A DNA stretch of 64,000 nucleotides, from assembly GCA_023333565.1 (NCBI GenBank), contig JAJKFH010001865.1, positions 7,440,001 through 7,504,000 of the forward strand. The letters run 5' to 3'. Made by a program: the position numbers and the translations under genes. The DNA comes from Puffinus mauretanicus. Its lineage: Eukaryota > Chordata > Aves > Procellariiformes > Procellariidae. The notes under the pieces are model-generated. The model searched no databases, was not told the origin of the DNA, and worked only from the letters and a program-made list of their open reading frames with translations. Every line of letters starts with the position of its first letter. Position 1 is the stretch's first letter. This document shows, piece by piece, positions 50,510 to 64,000 of this stretch.

Positions 50510-51276
50510 TGTGGTGGGTTGACCTTGGACGGCTGCCAGCTGCCCACCCAGCTGCTCTGTAATTTCCCCTCCCCAACAGGACAGGGGCTGAAAATAAGAT
50601 GGAAAATTTCATGGGTCGAGATAAAGACAGAGAGATTGCTTAACAGCTACCATCATAGACAAAACAGAGTCAACCTGGGAAAAATTAATTTAATTTACTG
50701 CCAGTTAAAATAGACTTGGATGGTCAGAAACAAAGATGAAATTAAAAGAACACCTTCTCTCCTCCCCATTTTTCCCAGCTCAACTTCACTTCTTCATTCC
50801 CCACTCCTCTCCCTCCTCGGCCCTCCTCCCTGAGCGGCACAGGGGGATGGATTTGGGGGACTGTGGTCAGTTGATAACAGCCCCCCTCTGCTGCTCATTC
50901 CTCCTCACACTTTTCTCCTGCTCCAGCTTGGTTCCTTCCCACGGGCTGCAGTCCTGCAGGATGAACCTGCTCCAGAGTGGGCTCTCTGTGGGCTGCAGGG
51001 GGATCTCTGTTCCAGTGTCTGGAGCACCTTCTCCTCCTCCTCCTTCTTTCACCTCGATACCTGCAGGGCTGTTTCTCACAGTTTTTCCTCACTCCTCACT
51101 GCTAGGCAGCCTTTTGCCCTTTCTTACCCACACTTCCCAGAAGCACAGCCGTGCCCTGCACTAGGTCCCTTGGGGCCAGCTGGCACCACCTGCGTCCAGA
51201 GCCAGCCCCGGCCTCTCCCCACAGAGGCCACCCCTGCAGCCCCCGCTGCCAGCGCTGGGCTCCTGCACCCAATACT
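50510..51276 (-). mobile_element. Solo LTR of an avian ERVL-like element
   Basis: Read on the minus strand, the segment starts near TATTGGGTGCAGG and ends in GGTCAACCCACCACA. I recall both ends from a widespread avian ERVL-type LTR, and the GC-rich body matches that family in order. Two internal units about 49 bases apart (GCTCCAG...GGGCTGCAG at 50920 and 50969, as read on the plus strand) are a reduced set of its variable tandem units. No internal viral genes flank it, so it is a solo LTR left by recombination. The expected terminal CA/TG at the high end looks mutated and I could not find a 5-bp target duplication. The open frames inside (up to 142 codons) are not genes. Confidence 0.75.
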
Positions 51277-54200
51277 ACTCCTCATGAAATGTTAGTGATA
51301 AGGCCATAATTTGGCCTTTAAAAAAAAAAAACAAACCAAAACCCAACAGTTAAAGAGAGCAAAAGTGAGCATATGCCAAGAGACAGAAACCCAGATACGC
51401 ATGTGATCTCCCTACAGCACCTCCTGCTTTTCCCATGCTTGACTGCTTGCACTTTAAATTCCTCTTAATACGTTAAAAGGGATATGTTAACACGTTTGCC
51501 ATTGGTAACCGACCGAGGCAGAGCAATTACAAATTATACTTCAGGTGACAATCCTGCCTCTCAGCATTCAAGGAGACTTCTCCCAAAGACTTTTTAAACA
51601 TCTCCCGGTGAAGTGCAGTCTCAGTGGGCGGAGGAAGGACTCCCCACGAGCAGTTTCTGTGCTTGCCCTCAGGCAGGCTCGTTTCCCATACTCGGCGCAG
51701 GCACAGCCTGTCTTGCAATAACCCGAAATTCGAACACGCCCGATGCAAACCGAGTCCCACTAGACATAAATTTTACTTTCACATCTCCAGCCTGCCGCCG
51801 GGGCTGGTAGGAGCCTTGTGTCTACACTGAAGATGTGCTTCCAGGGGGTGGTGACAGCTCTCAGAAGAAAGCAGCGAGTGAAAGGGGAACATGACAGGGG
51901 GCTCTGTCTGACATGGACCTTAGCAGCATGGGAGAGGTTGCAGGGACGGCGGAGGGAGTCAGCACAGCCTGGCGGGGGACAGGACGGTCGGCATTAATTC
52001 TCACCCTCAGACAGAGCCTTCTACCAGCAGCCCAAATCAAAAAGAAAAGTTTGCTTTTAAATCATAAGGAAAGTTTCAGGGTGTTAAAAAAAAAAAACAA
52101 CCCCCCAAAATAACCCAACAGAAAAAAACCCAAAAAAGTAGTTCATCATAAATAATGTAAATTACAATAAAGCAAAATTTAAAATGGACTAAAAGTAATA
52201 TACATTTCTGATCAAAACAAAGACTATTTACCTCAAACTACTCACACACAAACCAGTATTTTTTGATAACAAGATCAACTTCTGCCTTGACTGTTTATGT
52301 GTTTTATTGATTTGTTTGAAACTCTTGTTGGGGACTGTTAAGAATTTGGAGTAAAGCAGCGTGTTGTAGAAACCAGAAACACCGTGTGTGTGAAGTAACC
52401 AAGTAAGCCTTTTAAAACCTCAGGAACAGTTTAAGAAATAACTTGAACATTTTCAAATATAAGTTTTCTGTTTTTAGAACTAAGAAATGAAAATTAAAAT
52501 CAGAGATCATAATCAGTGGATAGTTAAAAGCTGAAGCTCAGCGTTTACGCGTGGATTAATTTCAGCAGTTGTGATTGATTACCCGAGTCAGAGAGCAGTT
52601 TTGCTTCCACTATAAGCTGGCTTTATCACTTACAGAATTCATCTGTGCTTAAGTGAGAAAAATGCCTGTTCACAGTTAACAGTCTAACCTCCCCATACAC
52701 ACTCTGGAAAGAAAACAGGCAGCGACTGTAAAGGCAACGGCAGCTTTTGGACAGAAGGACTTGGATTCCCTGAATTTCACATTACTCTGCCTGCTCTCGC
52801 CGGTGGAGCAGGCTGGTGGAGCAGAGCCTACAAAAGATACACGCTGCCACATTTGTACCACAGACACACTTGCTGACCGAAGAGCAGCCAGCTTTTTAAA
52901 TCCAGCCTTGAATCGAGAAATCTGAGCACTGTTCCTTTGTTCTTATTTTGCTGGGTTTGTTTTTTGGGGAAAAATACCAATGCAGATCTAGCATTCCTAG
53001 ATAAAAACTATAAGTAGGGGCTTGTCGTTGTCTCTGCTTTGGTCTGAGACAAAAGGGAGCTGGCAGTCATTTGAAAGAATAATATCTTTCAGAGATGTCC
53101 TTGAAGAATATTATTATGAATTGGCCTTTGATGACTAGTGAAGTATATTAAACATAGGATCGATTCTTCTTTAAAGAGAGTTCCAAACATAATTGCACAA
53201 ATTTCCGTAAGTTTTAAGGTCAAGGTAAATTAGAAATACGCACTTATTCTATTACAAAGTTCAATCAGAAAAAACAATGGTCTGTCATGGAGCAAAACCA
53301 CAAGTATTTGGATTGTATCAGAAATTCTTGGAAAGCTGATTGAAAAATAACTTCCAAAAGACATATCTCACTTTCCTCATATGTAAGCAAGCAGTGAACA
53401 TCTCTACTAAGTACGGAACACAGTCTTAATAGGGAGACACTCTTAGCACCACTGAATAAAAAACCACATTAAAACATATTTCAGAGACATACTGGAAGCA
53501 ACTATCAGCAGTAGATTGTATTGACACATTCAGAAAGCCAGATTGAGTCCCAGCGTTAGCAGGCTGGTAAGATCTGTCAACAGTGCCAAGATAATGTCTT
53601 GAGTTTGTTAAGGAAAAAAGCACGTTACCTATCAACTATCATCTTCGGCCAGCACCTGGAATAAAACAAAATAGCTCTGCAAGGGGACTTCATGCAAGTC
53701 TCCTCTGCCACAGCAGTTAAGCACAAGAGAGGTGGTAGAAGAAGCGCAACAGTCTGGAAACCCATCTGGAAAATAAGCAATTAAGAATAAGCAGCAGCTG
53801 TCAGTCACTGGCCATGCCATCAGGCCCTTTTTGAGCACGCCATTAGGGCTGTACACATCAGGTCTAATATCCCCAAGCGTTTTGCTTGGCTAGAGTCTTT
53901 TAGGGACAGAAATTCAACTAGGACTCCCAGAAGAAGACAGGGTCCATCCTGAATGAACAGAAATAGAAATACTGTCTCACAATGTCCATGCTCAGAGGTT
54001 ATAACACGTGAATTCACTTAAACGTGATGCATTCACGGAGAGAAACTAAAACACTTGTTGGCACAGATCGTCTTGAGAAGGGAAGGGCTAAGAGGAAAAA
54101 GTTCTTCCAAAAAAGAGGCTTACTAGGTCAAAAATCAACCCAGATCCACCAACCTGGCCACTTTCCAGGCATTTCCTAACACAAGCCCAAACCAAAGTGA

Positions 54201-57200
54201 ATTTTTAAAAAAGTTACCAGAAAAATTCCAAGAGTGGTAAGTCTGAGCGTTTGTGCTCCATGAACATACCCTCCATTTGAGGAGTAGGGAAAGGGCTAAC
54301 TTGGTGCTCTGGTGAAACTTGGCGCAGGTAACTCCATGCTGACTACTGAATTTCTCCACGTAGTGCCAGCTGGACGGACCGCGATGACGACAAGAGACCA
54401 CAGTCCCCTTCACAGGGAGTTCTGGGAAAGATCTGCCTGAATCAGTCTTGCAGGCACAGTTTGTGAAACCCTATGAGCTCTTCCAGGTTCTCTAGCACAT
54501 AAATTGCAATGTAATTCCAGAGTGGTTATTGTTAAAGGACAAATAAATATTTAGCAATGAGTTGAAGACAAAGGAACAAGTAATTGCTTGTTTTCTTTAC
54601 AGATTACTTAGACTATAAAATAGAACTTTAGGCAAAAAGTATCATTTGCTATTAATTTCTAGCTCAGTAGATGGAAAATATTTGCGGTACAAAGTGAATG
54701 TGGACCCCTGTTAAAATGCAATATTTTCTCCTGTCTGTTTAAAGATAACAGAGAGGAAAGTGCAAAGGAGAAATGCCCCTAAGAAAAGCGACCTAAACTC
54801 TGCTCGCGATGAAAAGAGCCTGGAATATAACGTGGTACCAGCTCTTCAAACCAATCTTTGTGCAAGCACGTAAATGTTAAGGCTTGAAATGGGAAACAGA
54901 AGGAGGTCACTCTGCTTTTATTGAGCTTTTCCTGCTTGTCAAACCAGTGGGTTGTGTGTTGTAGTCCTTATGGGTCACTGATAGCCTATCACAAAGCCCC
55001 CTCTGTTTGGATACTGTCCCCGAAACCCCACCAGCCAGCAGAGCAGAAACACTACGGTGAAACTACCATCCAAAAAGCTTCCCGGCACAATAGCTGCTGC
55101 TGTCATGGTAGACAATAAAGTGGATTTTATGCTGGTATATTTTTCTCATCATATGCATGACAGAAAGTCTAATGGGCCTTGCTAGTTTCTTAGTGGCTTT
55201 TAAGGCCCTATAAAATAGCCTACTATCAGTTCGATCTGTGTTCTCAAGATGTCTGCCTGAACATCAGAGAGCTCCAGCAGGAGCTATGTTTTCATTCCCC
55301 CAACCTGCATGGGAGAGATAAGCTAATTAGCTGAGAAATTAGAGAGGGAAACTATTAGCATCACAGAAGTGAAAACGAAAGCACTATGAGACTTCATAGA
55401 TGGGGAAGACCTACCCACCTACTGCTCTCTAAAGTCTGGAGGGGTTTTGTTAACATACCTTTTATTTTCCAGGGGAAAGCAGTTCCTGCAACAGTCCCGA
55501 TCAGCAGGGACTTGTTTAATGTTGGTGGAGAAACACTTTATCCTTCAATAGTCTACTTGCAGTTGTATCTCCAATTTTATAGAATTTCAAAAGGAGCCTA
55601 TTTCTAGGGGACAAAAAGATTGAGCTTCAAAATTACTGATGATGGGAGCTACAGACAGAGATTTGGGTAAGCAAGTACAGGAGAGATGCTTCTTTTCTGA
55701 TCAATACTTCATGTCTGGCCACATGTACCCCTCTCCCTTCTCTCCCAGCAGCCTGGGACCGTCCTATGTCAATTCACTTGGTGCCCGCTCCTTTTGTGGG
55801 ACTGGTACGTCCTCATCATTACCCTGTATCCATCGTTATCCTCAATTCAGGAGAAAGTGCAAAGCTTTTTATTTTTCCTTTTTCTCAGTCTTGGTTATAC
55901 TGGGCTGACCTATTGCAGCTGAGTCCACAGAGACAGTACTTCAAGGATAAAAGACAGATGGATTGCATAATGTTTTTACAGCATAACTTACAAACTTCAT
56001 TCTTAGAAAACAAAGAGATTGATTTATTCTGTTTTCAGTTTTACACGGATACAGATTTGCTGTCATGCTCCTACAATCACACCTGATAACTTGTTAATGA
56101 AAAGATGCAAGTCTGAATATATCTACTGCACAAACATATGCTATCATTGGCCCAGATTCTTCCAGACTCCCTCACGGTTAGGAATACCTTCCTTTGCAAC
56201 AATTTCCCACAGATTTAGCAAAGCTTTCCATGGACTAAGCCTCATACAATTTGAACATCATTAGCAGAGTCAGAATGGTGGTCTGGACGATGCTGAAGTT
56301 TTGCAGAGAACAATTAAAACTTGTCTCTGAAATAGCTCACACACAACTTCAGACTTTGAAAACTCTCAGGTTCAGGTTAATCCCAGAGATATTACTTACA
56401 TAACTGACATTCATCCTGTCTGAAATGAAGGCTGCAGAAAATGTTACACTGGAGTGACATTTATCTTGCAGCAGCTTATATTTGGACCTTACAGACTGAT
56501 GGCAAAATATATCTCTATCCTGCAAGCAAGTGCATCTAGATGCTGAAATTCTGCAGAGCAAGTACAGTTACATAGGTTTTGATGAAACAAAGCAGAGAAA
56601 AATGGGAACAATGAAACTTTTATCTTCTTTTAAAAAAACGCAAGATATATTTTAAGTTATGTAGCCACCACATGAAAAAATAGGCAAAACAAAATCATAT
56701 AATCAGGGAAATTCCAACAAATATTTCACACATACTAATCATACACATAGAAAGTCAGCTGCAAAACACTTCATTTTTAACTCCTTCCCTGGGAGATATG
56801 AAAATATCGTTGTCTCTGCTAAACACTGCAGAAATCAAGGTTGGTGGTATAAAGGAACAGCAGGACAGGAGCAGACCTTGTTCCCCTCAAGTCGTTTCTC
56901 TCCGAAGTTTTCTTCCTAGCTCTGACCACAGTTGACTTTTCTTTCTGACTGACGAGGAGATCCCCTTTCCTGTCACATCTCCTGCCACATTTCTTTCCTG
57001 AGTTACTTTCCAGGAGGCTCCAGACCCCTAAGAGAGGGAGTACTACCAGACCTGCTCCAGACTGCCTAACAGCACTTCTTCATGACTACTCCCATGCTCC
57101 CTTCCTGCTGCTGGAATGGTTCTCTTCGTTTCTCTTCCCTGTCTCACCACAGATGCATTCCCATAAACAGATGATAAAGACAAACCTCATTCCCTTAAAG

Positions 57201-60200
57201 GGATTTAAGGGAACTACTCTTCTGAATAACTCCTTTTTTACCCCCAGCTCCTTCTCAGAAAACTTCTGTACATAGCAGCAAAATGAATGCAACAATCAAT
57301 GCTGTGTCCCTTTCCACTTAATGTTCCTTTGAATACTTAAAATACCTTCCCTTAAATACGCCGAGCTTTCTCAGTGCCAGTTCCTGGAATTCCTATTACC
57401 TTCATGTGTTCCAACAAATGCAAGCAACTGTCTAGGGAGGAACATGCTCCAAGACCCAGCTCACAGAGGGAGACATACTGCTTCGCTGCAATGGTAAATT
57501 TGGCTGCAGGGTACCCAGACTACTTCTACTTCAGGCAGAACAGGTGTATGACTGCACTAACCCTGTCACTGTGCGTGGGACTACTCAGCTCAGTGAGGTA
57601 ATTACATGTTAATTTTGCAGCAACGTGCCCAGTACTTCCCATGCTATTATATACAAAAAACCCTTGCAGCCACTACCAGCGCTCTCCCAACAGTGTCATG
57701 AAACAGGGGGCAGGCAGAGATGCCCCCACCCATGGAAGTGGAGAGGTGTCTCAGTTTTTCGAGAGTACCTAGGTCAGAAGAGATGAGTATGCATCATAGC
57801 CTGGTGTGCCTAGGCCATTTTCAGGACAGAAAACATTTGTATTACCTAAACATATGTATTACAGTGGTACCCAGCTCTCCCACAGACATCTGGGAACAAC
57901 CTGGCTTCTTGCACTCCCCACCCCTCTCCCATGCATCGCAGCGTAAAGACATGGGATTATGTGGCCCAATGTCCTACAATAGTCACTTTGAAGAACATGG
58001 AAAAAAGTAGAAGTTAATAAATCTCTCTCAATACCCTCTTGAAAAGGCAGAAAGTTTTTCATCAACTGTTAAGGAAATGTTTCTTCTGTTGACTAGTACT
58101 TGCACGAAACATATATATATTTACATAAACATTTTGTATATTTACTGTTGGTTTTGAGAGACATGATACACATGTCACTGAGGTCAATAACATTTTAATT
58201 GCTAAAGAATTTTTTTTCAAAGCCACCTGGGAATGGTTAAACAGGATATGGGGCTTTTATTCCTGCTTGCCTTCACGAAGCGAGCTCTATTCTCTGCTGT
58301 ACACATGATAGTTGCTATGCATACAGATAGAGCCTTAACAATACTATTCTGACATTTAAGTATTTCACCCTCTGTGCAGGACAGCCTGTTTGTGTTTTCA
58401 AGCTTGGTTCATGGGCCAAATGCAAAGAGACCACTGTGTGACTCTGAGCTTATCTTCTGTACACCCATCTAAAAAGGTAATGCTTGGGTGTGTCAGGTAT
58501 CACCTGGGGATTTAAGCAAGAGGCTTTTTGCAGTTAACCCAATCCTGTGACCTGCTCTGAATTGCCTTTGATTTGAAGGCAGTTTAGTTAACTACCAAAC
58601 TGCCCCTTCATTAATTGGAATCAAATTCTCCTGAAATGTGGGTGCACAATAATTCCTGTTTTGCCTCATTAATGGCTCTGTACGTATTCTGTTACACCTT
58701 AGAGCGAAGGTGCTGGTGAGACACAGGTGGAGAAGGTTGTTTTGTTGCGATCACCTTCTTGCATCTGGTTTTCTTTGCTGAATGTTTTCGAAGTATCAGC
58801 ATCTAGTTATCCTGGCAGTTGTCTATACAGAGGTTAGTGCCTCCTTGGGTAAAAGCGCTTTCTCATCATTAAGAGAAACAGATTATTCATCACTGGTTTC
58901 TGTATTACCTATACTACGATCACTTTTGTCCATCTTTCAGCATCTGGAAAAGCAGGGTAATAGGCATGAGCTCTGTCTCATTTCTCCTCATTACTGATTG
59001 CAAAGTTCGTATCCAACCTGTGTGCAGAGTGGTGGTCCTGCTCACTAGACAGGCGCTCTGCTTGTTTGCGGACTTTATGTATGTTCCTAGTCAAGGGCTG
59101 CAATAGGATTTTGTATTCATGCCACAAGGGAACTGAGCAGGTAGTAGAGGAAGACTGTCTTTATAGCAAATTGTACAAAATGGCTTAGGCAGCAGCTAAG
59201 TTATCAGCTGGATTTTAGACTCAGGCAGGGAGCTCTGGGGGATTTTTCCAAAAGGATTACTGCTCCAGTGTCCCTGTGAGCCAGGCTCATCATCCCACGC
59301 TGGGCTGCTCCATGCTGTCACTGAGTTAGCCCACAGAAGGCACGGGCAACTGCGGCTGCACTGACAGGACTCCTGCAGTGCCCTACAGCGTCCGTGGGAT
59401 CAGCTCTGCCCCACAGCCAGGATCAGCTTCTCTGGCAAGACAGAGTACTCCATTGCTCTCCAGCAATGCCTCCTTACTTCTAGCCACAAACTATTGCATT
59501 GTGCAGAATAGGCAGCAAGGGGACATTTTAAGAAGTTATGTTTCAGAAAAGAGGGATATTTGATGCAACACCCGTGCCGGTTACTTTCAACAGTTTACCA
59601 GATTACAGCTGTTTTATAAATCCTTACTTGTGGCAAGAATAAATAGCAACTGAAAAGGACCATCAACCAGAATTGTGCCTGGAGAGCTGGTATGTTGCTA
59701 GAGTCCCCATCCTTCACTATACCTGCTGGTTTTGTCACTTCTATAATTAGACAATCAGAGACACATGGCACATATCCCATCTCCTTCTTCTGCAGGCTGA
59801 CTTGCCGACTTAGGGGACGGTGTATATATGATAGATATTCTGTGTCTTACTTCCACAACTGATGCAGAGACAGAGGCTTTACAACAGAATCACTTATGTT
59901 GACCTAGGGGACACATGGACATGCTTGTACACAGCAATTGTTATCATTTTGCCACCCTAATCATTCCTTGAGGTCTGGTGCCTTTTGCTTGCGGCCCTCT
60001 AGGTTTTTAGAAGAAGTCAGATTACTGGTTATATGTAAGATAGACATTAAATATAAGTTTTGGTAAATGAACAACACCTCTTGAAAATCCTGCTAGGAAT
60101 TGTCCCCAGGGTATTTCCTTTGGGAGGACCTAACTCAATTTTGGTGATTTAAAGGTTCTGTCTAGTTCTTTTAAATATTCCTTTGACGTTGTATTGCTCT

Positions 60201-63200
60201 GCTTGTAATAGATTGTTATTGCCCTATATTGAGTTTGCAGAGTGAAGGTAAATCTTTTGTGATGTGATTGTGCTACCCCAAACTCAATATTGTTCAGAGG
60301 TCCTTTATAACTCTCTGCTTTCACTGCAACAAGCGGGACAAATTTTCATTTTTACTCTTTTAGATTTTTATTCTCTGTTCTGAAACTCTAAGGGACTGTA
60401 TTTACAGGCAATGTGTAGTGCACTTTTCATGAACTGAGAACTCAAATGCCATGGCGGGACCACTGTTGTTCCCTTTCCCCCAACCACTGATTTACAATAT
60501 ATATAGGGAGAGAGAAGGAGAGAGAAAGCGCATGCATGTTCTGGCATCCTATAGTGGTATTCCTAATACTGTAGAAAACCAAAAAGCTTCCAGTTCTGAT
60601 ATCAAGTATATCATGGCAATTCTTGCTTTAGAAATATGTAGCATATACATTTTCATATAATATTACCAGCCTAATTCCTTATATTGGTACTATAGGTGTG
60701 GCAACTAGCTACATACTGCAAAAGACTTGCTGATGTAGGTAACGAGCAAATGGCAATCAATATACTGTACAATATATAGCTATGCTTTTTCTATACTGTA
60801 TCTATACATGCAAATGCATACATAAACACACATAGAGTGGAAAATTTGCCTATTTTTATGTCTGCCCAAATGGTTTTTTTGAGAACCCTTCCTAGATGGA
60901 CGAGTGGTGTCAGGTACAAGCACACAATGCTGACATCTACAGGTCAGGAAACCTTTCCTTTTTGATGTTATGGGCCCAAAATGTCCTGAAAGCATTCGGA
61001 GCCTTTGAGTGCACAGGACTCTGGCACAGGTCTTGAGTTTCTTCCTAGGTTGCATGCACAGAGCCAGCGAGAGCAGCCGCTTGGCTCCCCAGCTCCTGTC
61101 TCAGATTGCCAAGAACCCTCTGGGTCATGGAGGGTAGCCCTAAGCCCGATTTTGAAGTAGGCTTTTGCAATTGCATTTCAACAAGTGCGCATGACAGTGC
61201 CATCTCAACAGCACCACTCCTTGCTCTTGTTCATCACACACCTTGTGTCCGAAAGGCTCCCCTCCTGCCCAATTTCCTAAAAGAGGTTTAAATAATAAAA
61301 ATAAGCAAAAGTTTAGAGGCAGATCACATTTCTTAAATGAGGCAATCCACATATTAAATTCCCTCTCCCCTCTTTTTAGAATATTTGGTAATGACAGTGA
61401 ATGTAGGACGGGGTTTTAAAATTTTGTCAGGGAACTAGTGTATTTTTGTATGAGGATATTCTCATTTTGCATTTTGCCAAGCAGCTTACTAGACAGAAAA
61501 ATAAATAAAAGAAAACTCTCAGCTTATGGAGGAATCTCTTTAAATGTCAACTATCCCCAAAGTCTTTGTGTTTCCTTAGATGCTTTGACCCCTTTTAATG
61601 TTCAGGTTTAATTTAACACAGACTGCAGAGGCAGTGTTTCTTCTAAGGAAGAAAGGAGCATTCTTTTTTTCTCATCTTTGTATTAGCAAAAAATATCTGT
61701 ACTGCTTAAGGCTATTTAGAAGAGAGACTCAACATTTATGCAGGTTAATAAAGCAAAGAAAGAAAATAGTTTGTCACTATTGTGGAGCTCTTCTTGTTTC
61801 ATTTCGGTTTTCAGTGGGGTCTCTTTTTTTTGTGTGTGTGCACACATACTTCTGGGGAGGTAGGATTTCATTAGAAATGCTAAAGAAAACCAACCTTAAT
61901 TAGTCTGAAACACATCAGTAAACTCAAGCTTGCTGGCGCAGAGTCATGTAGTGTGAAAGGCAGATACACTGGGGTCAGTCATGGTGAGTTAGTGGTTTAG
62001 TAAGACTCCCATGAGTCTATCTCTCAAAACTATAAGCAGTCAGCAAGACAAAATAGCCTTGATCAGCATTCAAAGTCATGCCTCTCTGGACAGGATGGTT
62101 AGCTACAGTTTTCTGCCTACTAATGTTGCAATTATTCCTGGTGCCCTTTGTATCCTGGGTCTCTTATTCTAAAATGTTTGGCTCAAACCCTTTTCCCAGG
62201 TGAGTGTGCTTTGACTTTCTGTAAGTTAAAGGTCCTTTGTGAGATGTCGCTTTGACTCAGAGAACACAATCTGCGAACATTTTATAAGACATTTTGGGCT
62301 AAAACCCGCTCTGACATTCAGGCAGACACCCCATGCAGTACCGGCAGTGCTGGCCGGGCCAACAGACGTACCTGCAGTGTACCAAAGACCTTGGGGTGAA
62401 CTACGCTGAATTTTTATAGCGACCCTTAAAACATTTAGAACACAACAAAAAACTATTTTTTTTTTAACATACCCAGCTGAAAAACTGAAACTTTGGACTT
62501 GTTGGGAACGCTTGTAGAAGAGTGGAGATTGACACTCATCAAAGTCCCAGGTTGGATGCAGCGAGAGTGTCTGTGTTTGGTATTGGGCCACAGATGTTAC
62601 AAAGGGGATAATGTCCTCACCCAGACCAGTAATTTGGCTAGATTCAGTCCATTTCAGTCCCCATACTGGGACTCCATTCCAACAAGAACAAGGGATTTAA
62701 AAACAAAAGTCTCTTGAGGGTACAATTTCTTATTTGGTAGCTTTCCTCTGGGCACAAAGCCAAAGCTATCTTGGGAGGGAGGATGAGAAGGTCTAGAGCA
62801 GAGATTGCTGGGCATTCACATGAATTTTGGAGCAGAGACTTGGCAAAACAAATGGAAAAAAGAAGAAAAAGTTTCAATGCTACTTTCAGAATTCTGGGTT
62901 CTGCAATAATGTGAGTTGACAGAAATGCCTGGTATCAAATTGAAAAAATATCAACACTGTGAGGCTGTTCCTGTTGCATGGATCAGCTCTGCAAAGCGTT
63001 GGCAGCTAGTACCTAAACAGACCCAACTAAGATAAGCATCCACAAACCCCCAAATGTGTTCCAATCCTACCTATCTATTTCCTGAACATAAAGCAACAGA
63101 CTCACCAAAAAACCCCCAAACATCCTTGCATCCTCAAGAGCTTCTGCTTCCCCTAAGAAAGCAAAGGAAGAAAAGGCATGTTCCCATGTTCCCGCTGACG

Positions 63201-64000
63201 TGACTGGAGAAACCACAGAAACAACCTGGAAAGACTTCAGGGGGAGGTTTATTGGATTATAAGAAGCTGCCCAGATTACTGCAAACAACATGATAAAAGT
63301 GCGAGATGCTATTGGAGACAAGCCCCAGCACAGCCCAGTGGAGTCAGGCTCCTGGGGGGGCAGGCAGAAAAAGGGGCCCCAAGGCCAGTGTTGCCTATTT
63401 TGTTGTTTTTTTACTTCCATATCTATGTGGAGATCTCTCTGGCTGACGTTTAGCTTTCTTTGTAGCGATTTTATCGCTGCTACATAACACATCCCAATGC
63501 ATTAACAAAAGAATAAAGCTGCTGGGACAACCCAGCTGATCACCAGGCTCCGATACGCCGCGCTGCCATCATCTGTCTTTTCACCGAGTGCCTTGACTGA
63601 AAGGAAGCTGGAAATAAGAGGCGAGAAGCCAGTGCCCAGTGACACTGCAGGGACCAGAAGAGGAAGATCACCTAACGCATTTTGCTGTCTTATTGTTAGC
63701 TTTGTCTGATCCTGAACTACAGGTGCTGGTAGGTGAGTTTTCCTAGGGTCACTCCCCCTCTTCACACTCTGCATTAACTCCTTCGCTGCCCCATGGCGAC
63801 AGCTGTCACGCACCCCATGTACAGCATTTTGAGAAGTTACGTGGAAAATGGACAAAAAATTTACAAAAATCTTCCAATGATGAAGAATCTGGGATGGCAG
63901 AAGTACACTGAAAACAAGAAAGATTATAATTTCAGTCTTCCTGGAGCCTGCCTCCTTTGGGTCACATATGCACCATAAAGCTTAGTGATTTTGTTTCCTA
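51277..64000. other. Intergenic sequence, no gene seen
   Basis: Mixed AT-rich sequence. The longest open frames (141 codons at 63067-63492 and 117 codons at 63502-63855, both minus; 121 codons at 62226-62591 minus) have no recognisable domain or splice pattern. Some complex segments near 63.23-63.45 and 63.78-63.9 kb could be conserved non-coding elements. Confidence 0.55.

Noticed and set aside
50736..51164. Plus-strand 142-codon Ser/Pro-rich frame with an apparent signal peptide
   Set aside because: Lies wholly within the solo LTR in antisense; no known domain.
1..64000. CRISPR arrays, operons, tRNA or rRNA genes
   Set aside because: No regular spaced repeats, no bacterial gene organisation, and no tRNA or rRNA signature was recognised by eye; a covariance-model scan was not possible.

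Overview
This looks like avian nuclear DNA. Three things suggest this: the recognisable interspersed repeats are CR1 LINEs (one fairly young, at least two old), there is a solo LTR of a type I recall from bird ERVL-like elements, and I see no mammalian-type SINE or L1. Nothing here looks bacterial, viral or plasmid-borne. Assigning it to birds is an inference; the gene itself would fit any vertebrate.

One protein-coding gene can be supported: the 5' end of SMARCAD1, on the minus strand. Three coding exons join in a consistent frame (13851-13650, 3662-3488 and 230-53). They encode about the first 185 residues, ending inside the first CUE ubiquitin-binding domain. The ATPase part lies beyond the left edge. 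The first coding exon sits at the edge of a CpG island (about 13.7-14.9 kb) that carries a palindromic CRE, a CCAAT box and a G-quadruplex tract, and this is the obvious promoter. The introns hold AT-rich sequence, homopolymers and one GC-rich block (about 6.0-7.3 kb) that looks like a decayed repeat, possibly LTR-derived.

From about 15 to 64 kb I find no convincing gene. In mammals the region upstream of SMARCAD1 is a gene-poor interval leading to ATOH1, and this stretch fits that picture. It contains an old CR1 (about 23.9-25.1 kb, +), a younger 5'-truncated CR1 with one clear frameshift (about 27.2-28.3 kb, +), another old CR1 (about 45.25-45.86 kb, -), and a solo LTR (about 50.51-51.28 kb, -). 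Several non-repetitive, CpG-containing segments look like candidate regulatory elements. They include a pair of related elements 3.1 kb apart (39.70 and 42.80 kb), a perfect 26-bp palindrome and a Pbx/Meis-type site near 44.1-44.3 kb. An 84-bp hairpin lies at 18.64 kb. I found no evidence of a new multi-gene system; the items most worth checking are the paired elements, the hairpin and the palindrome.
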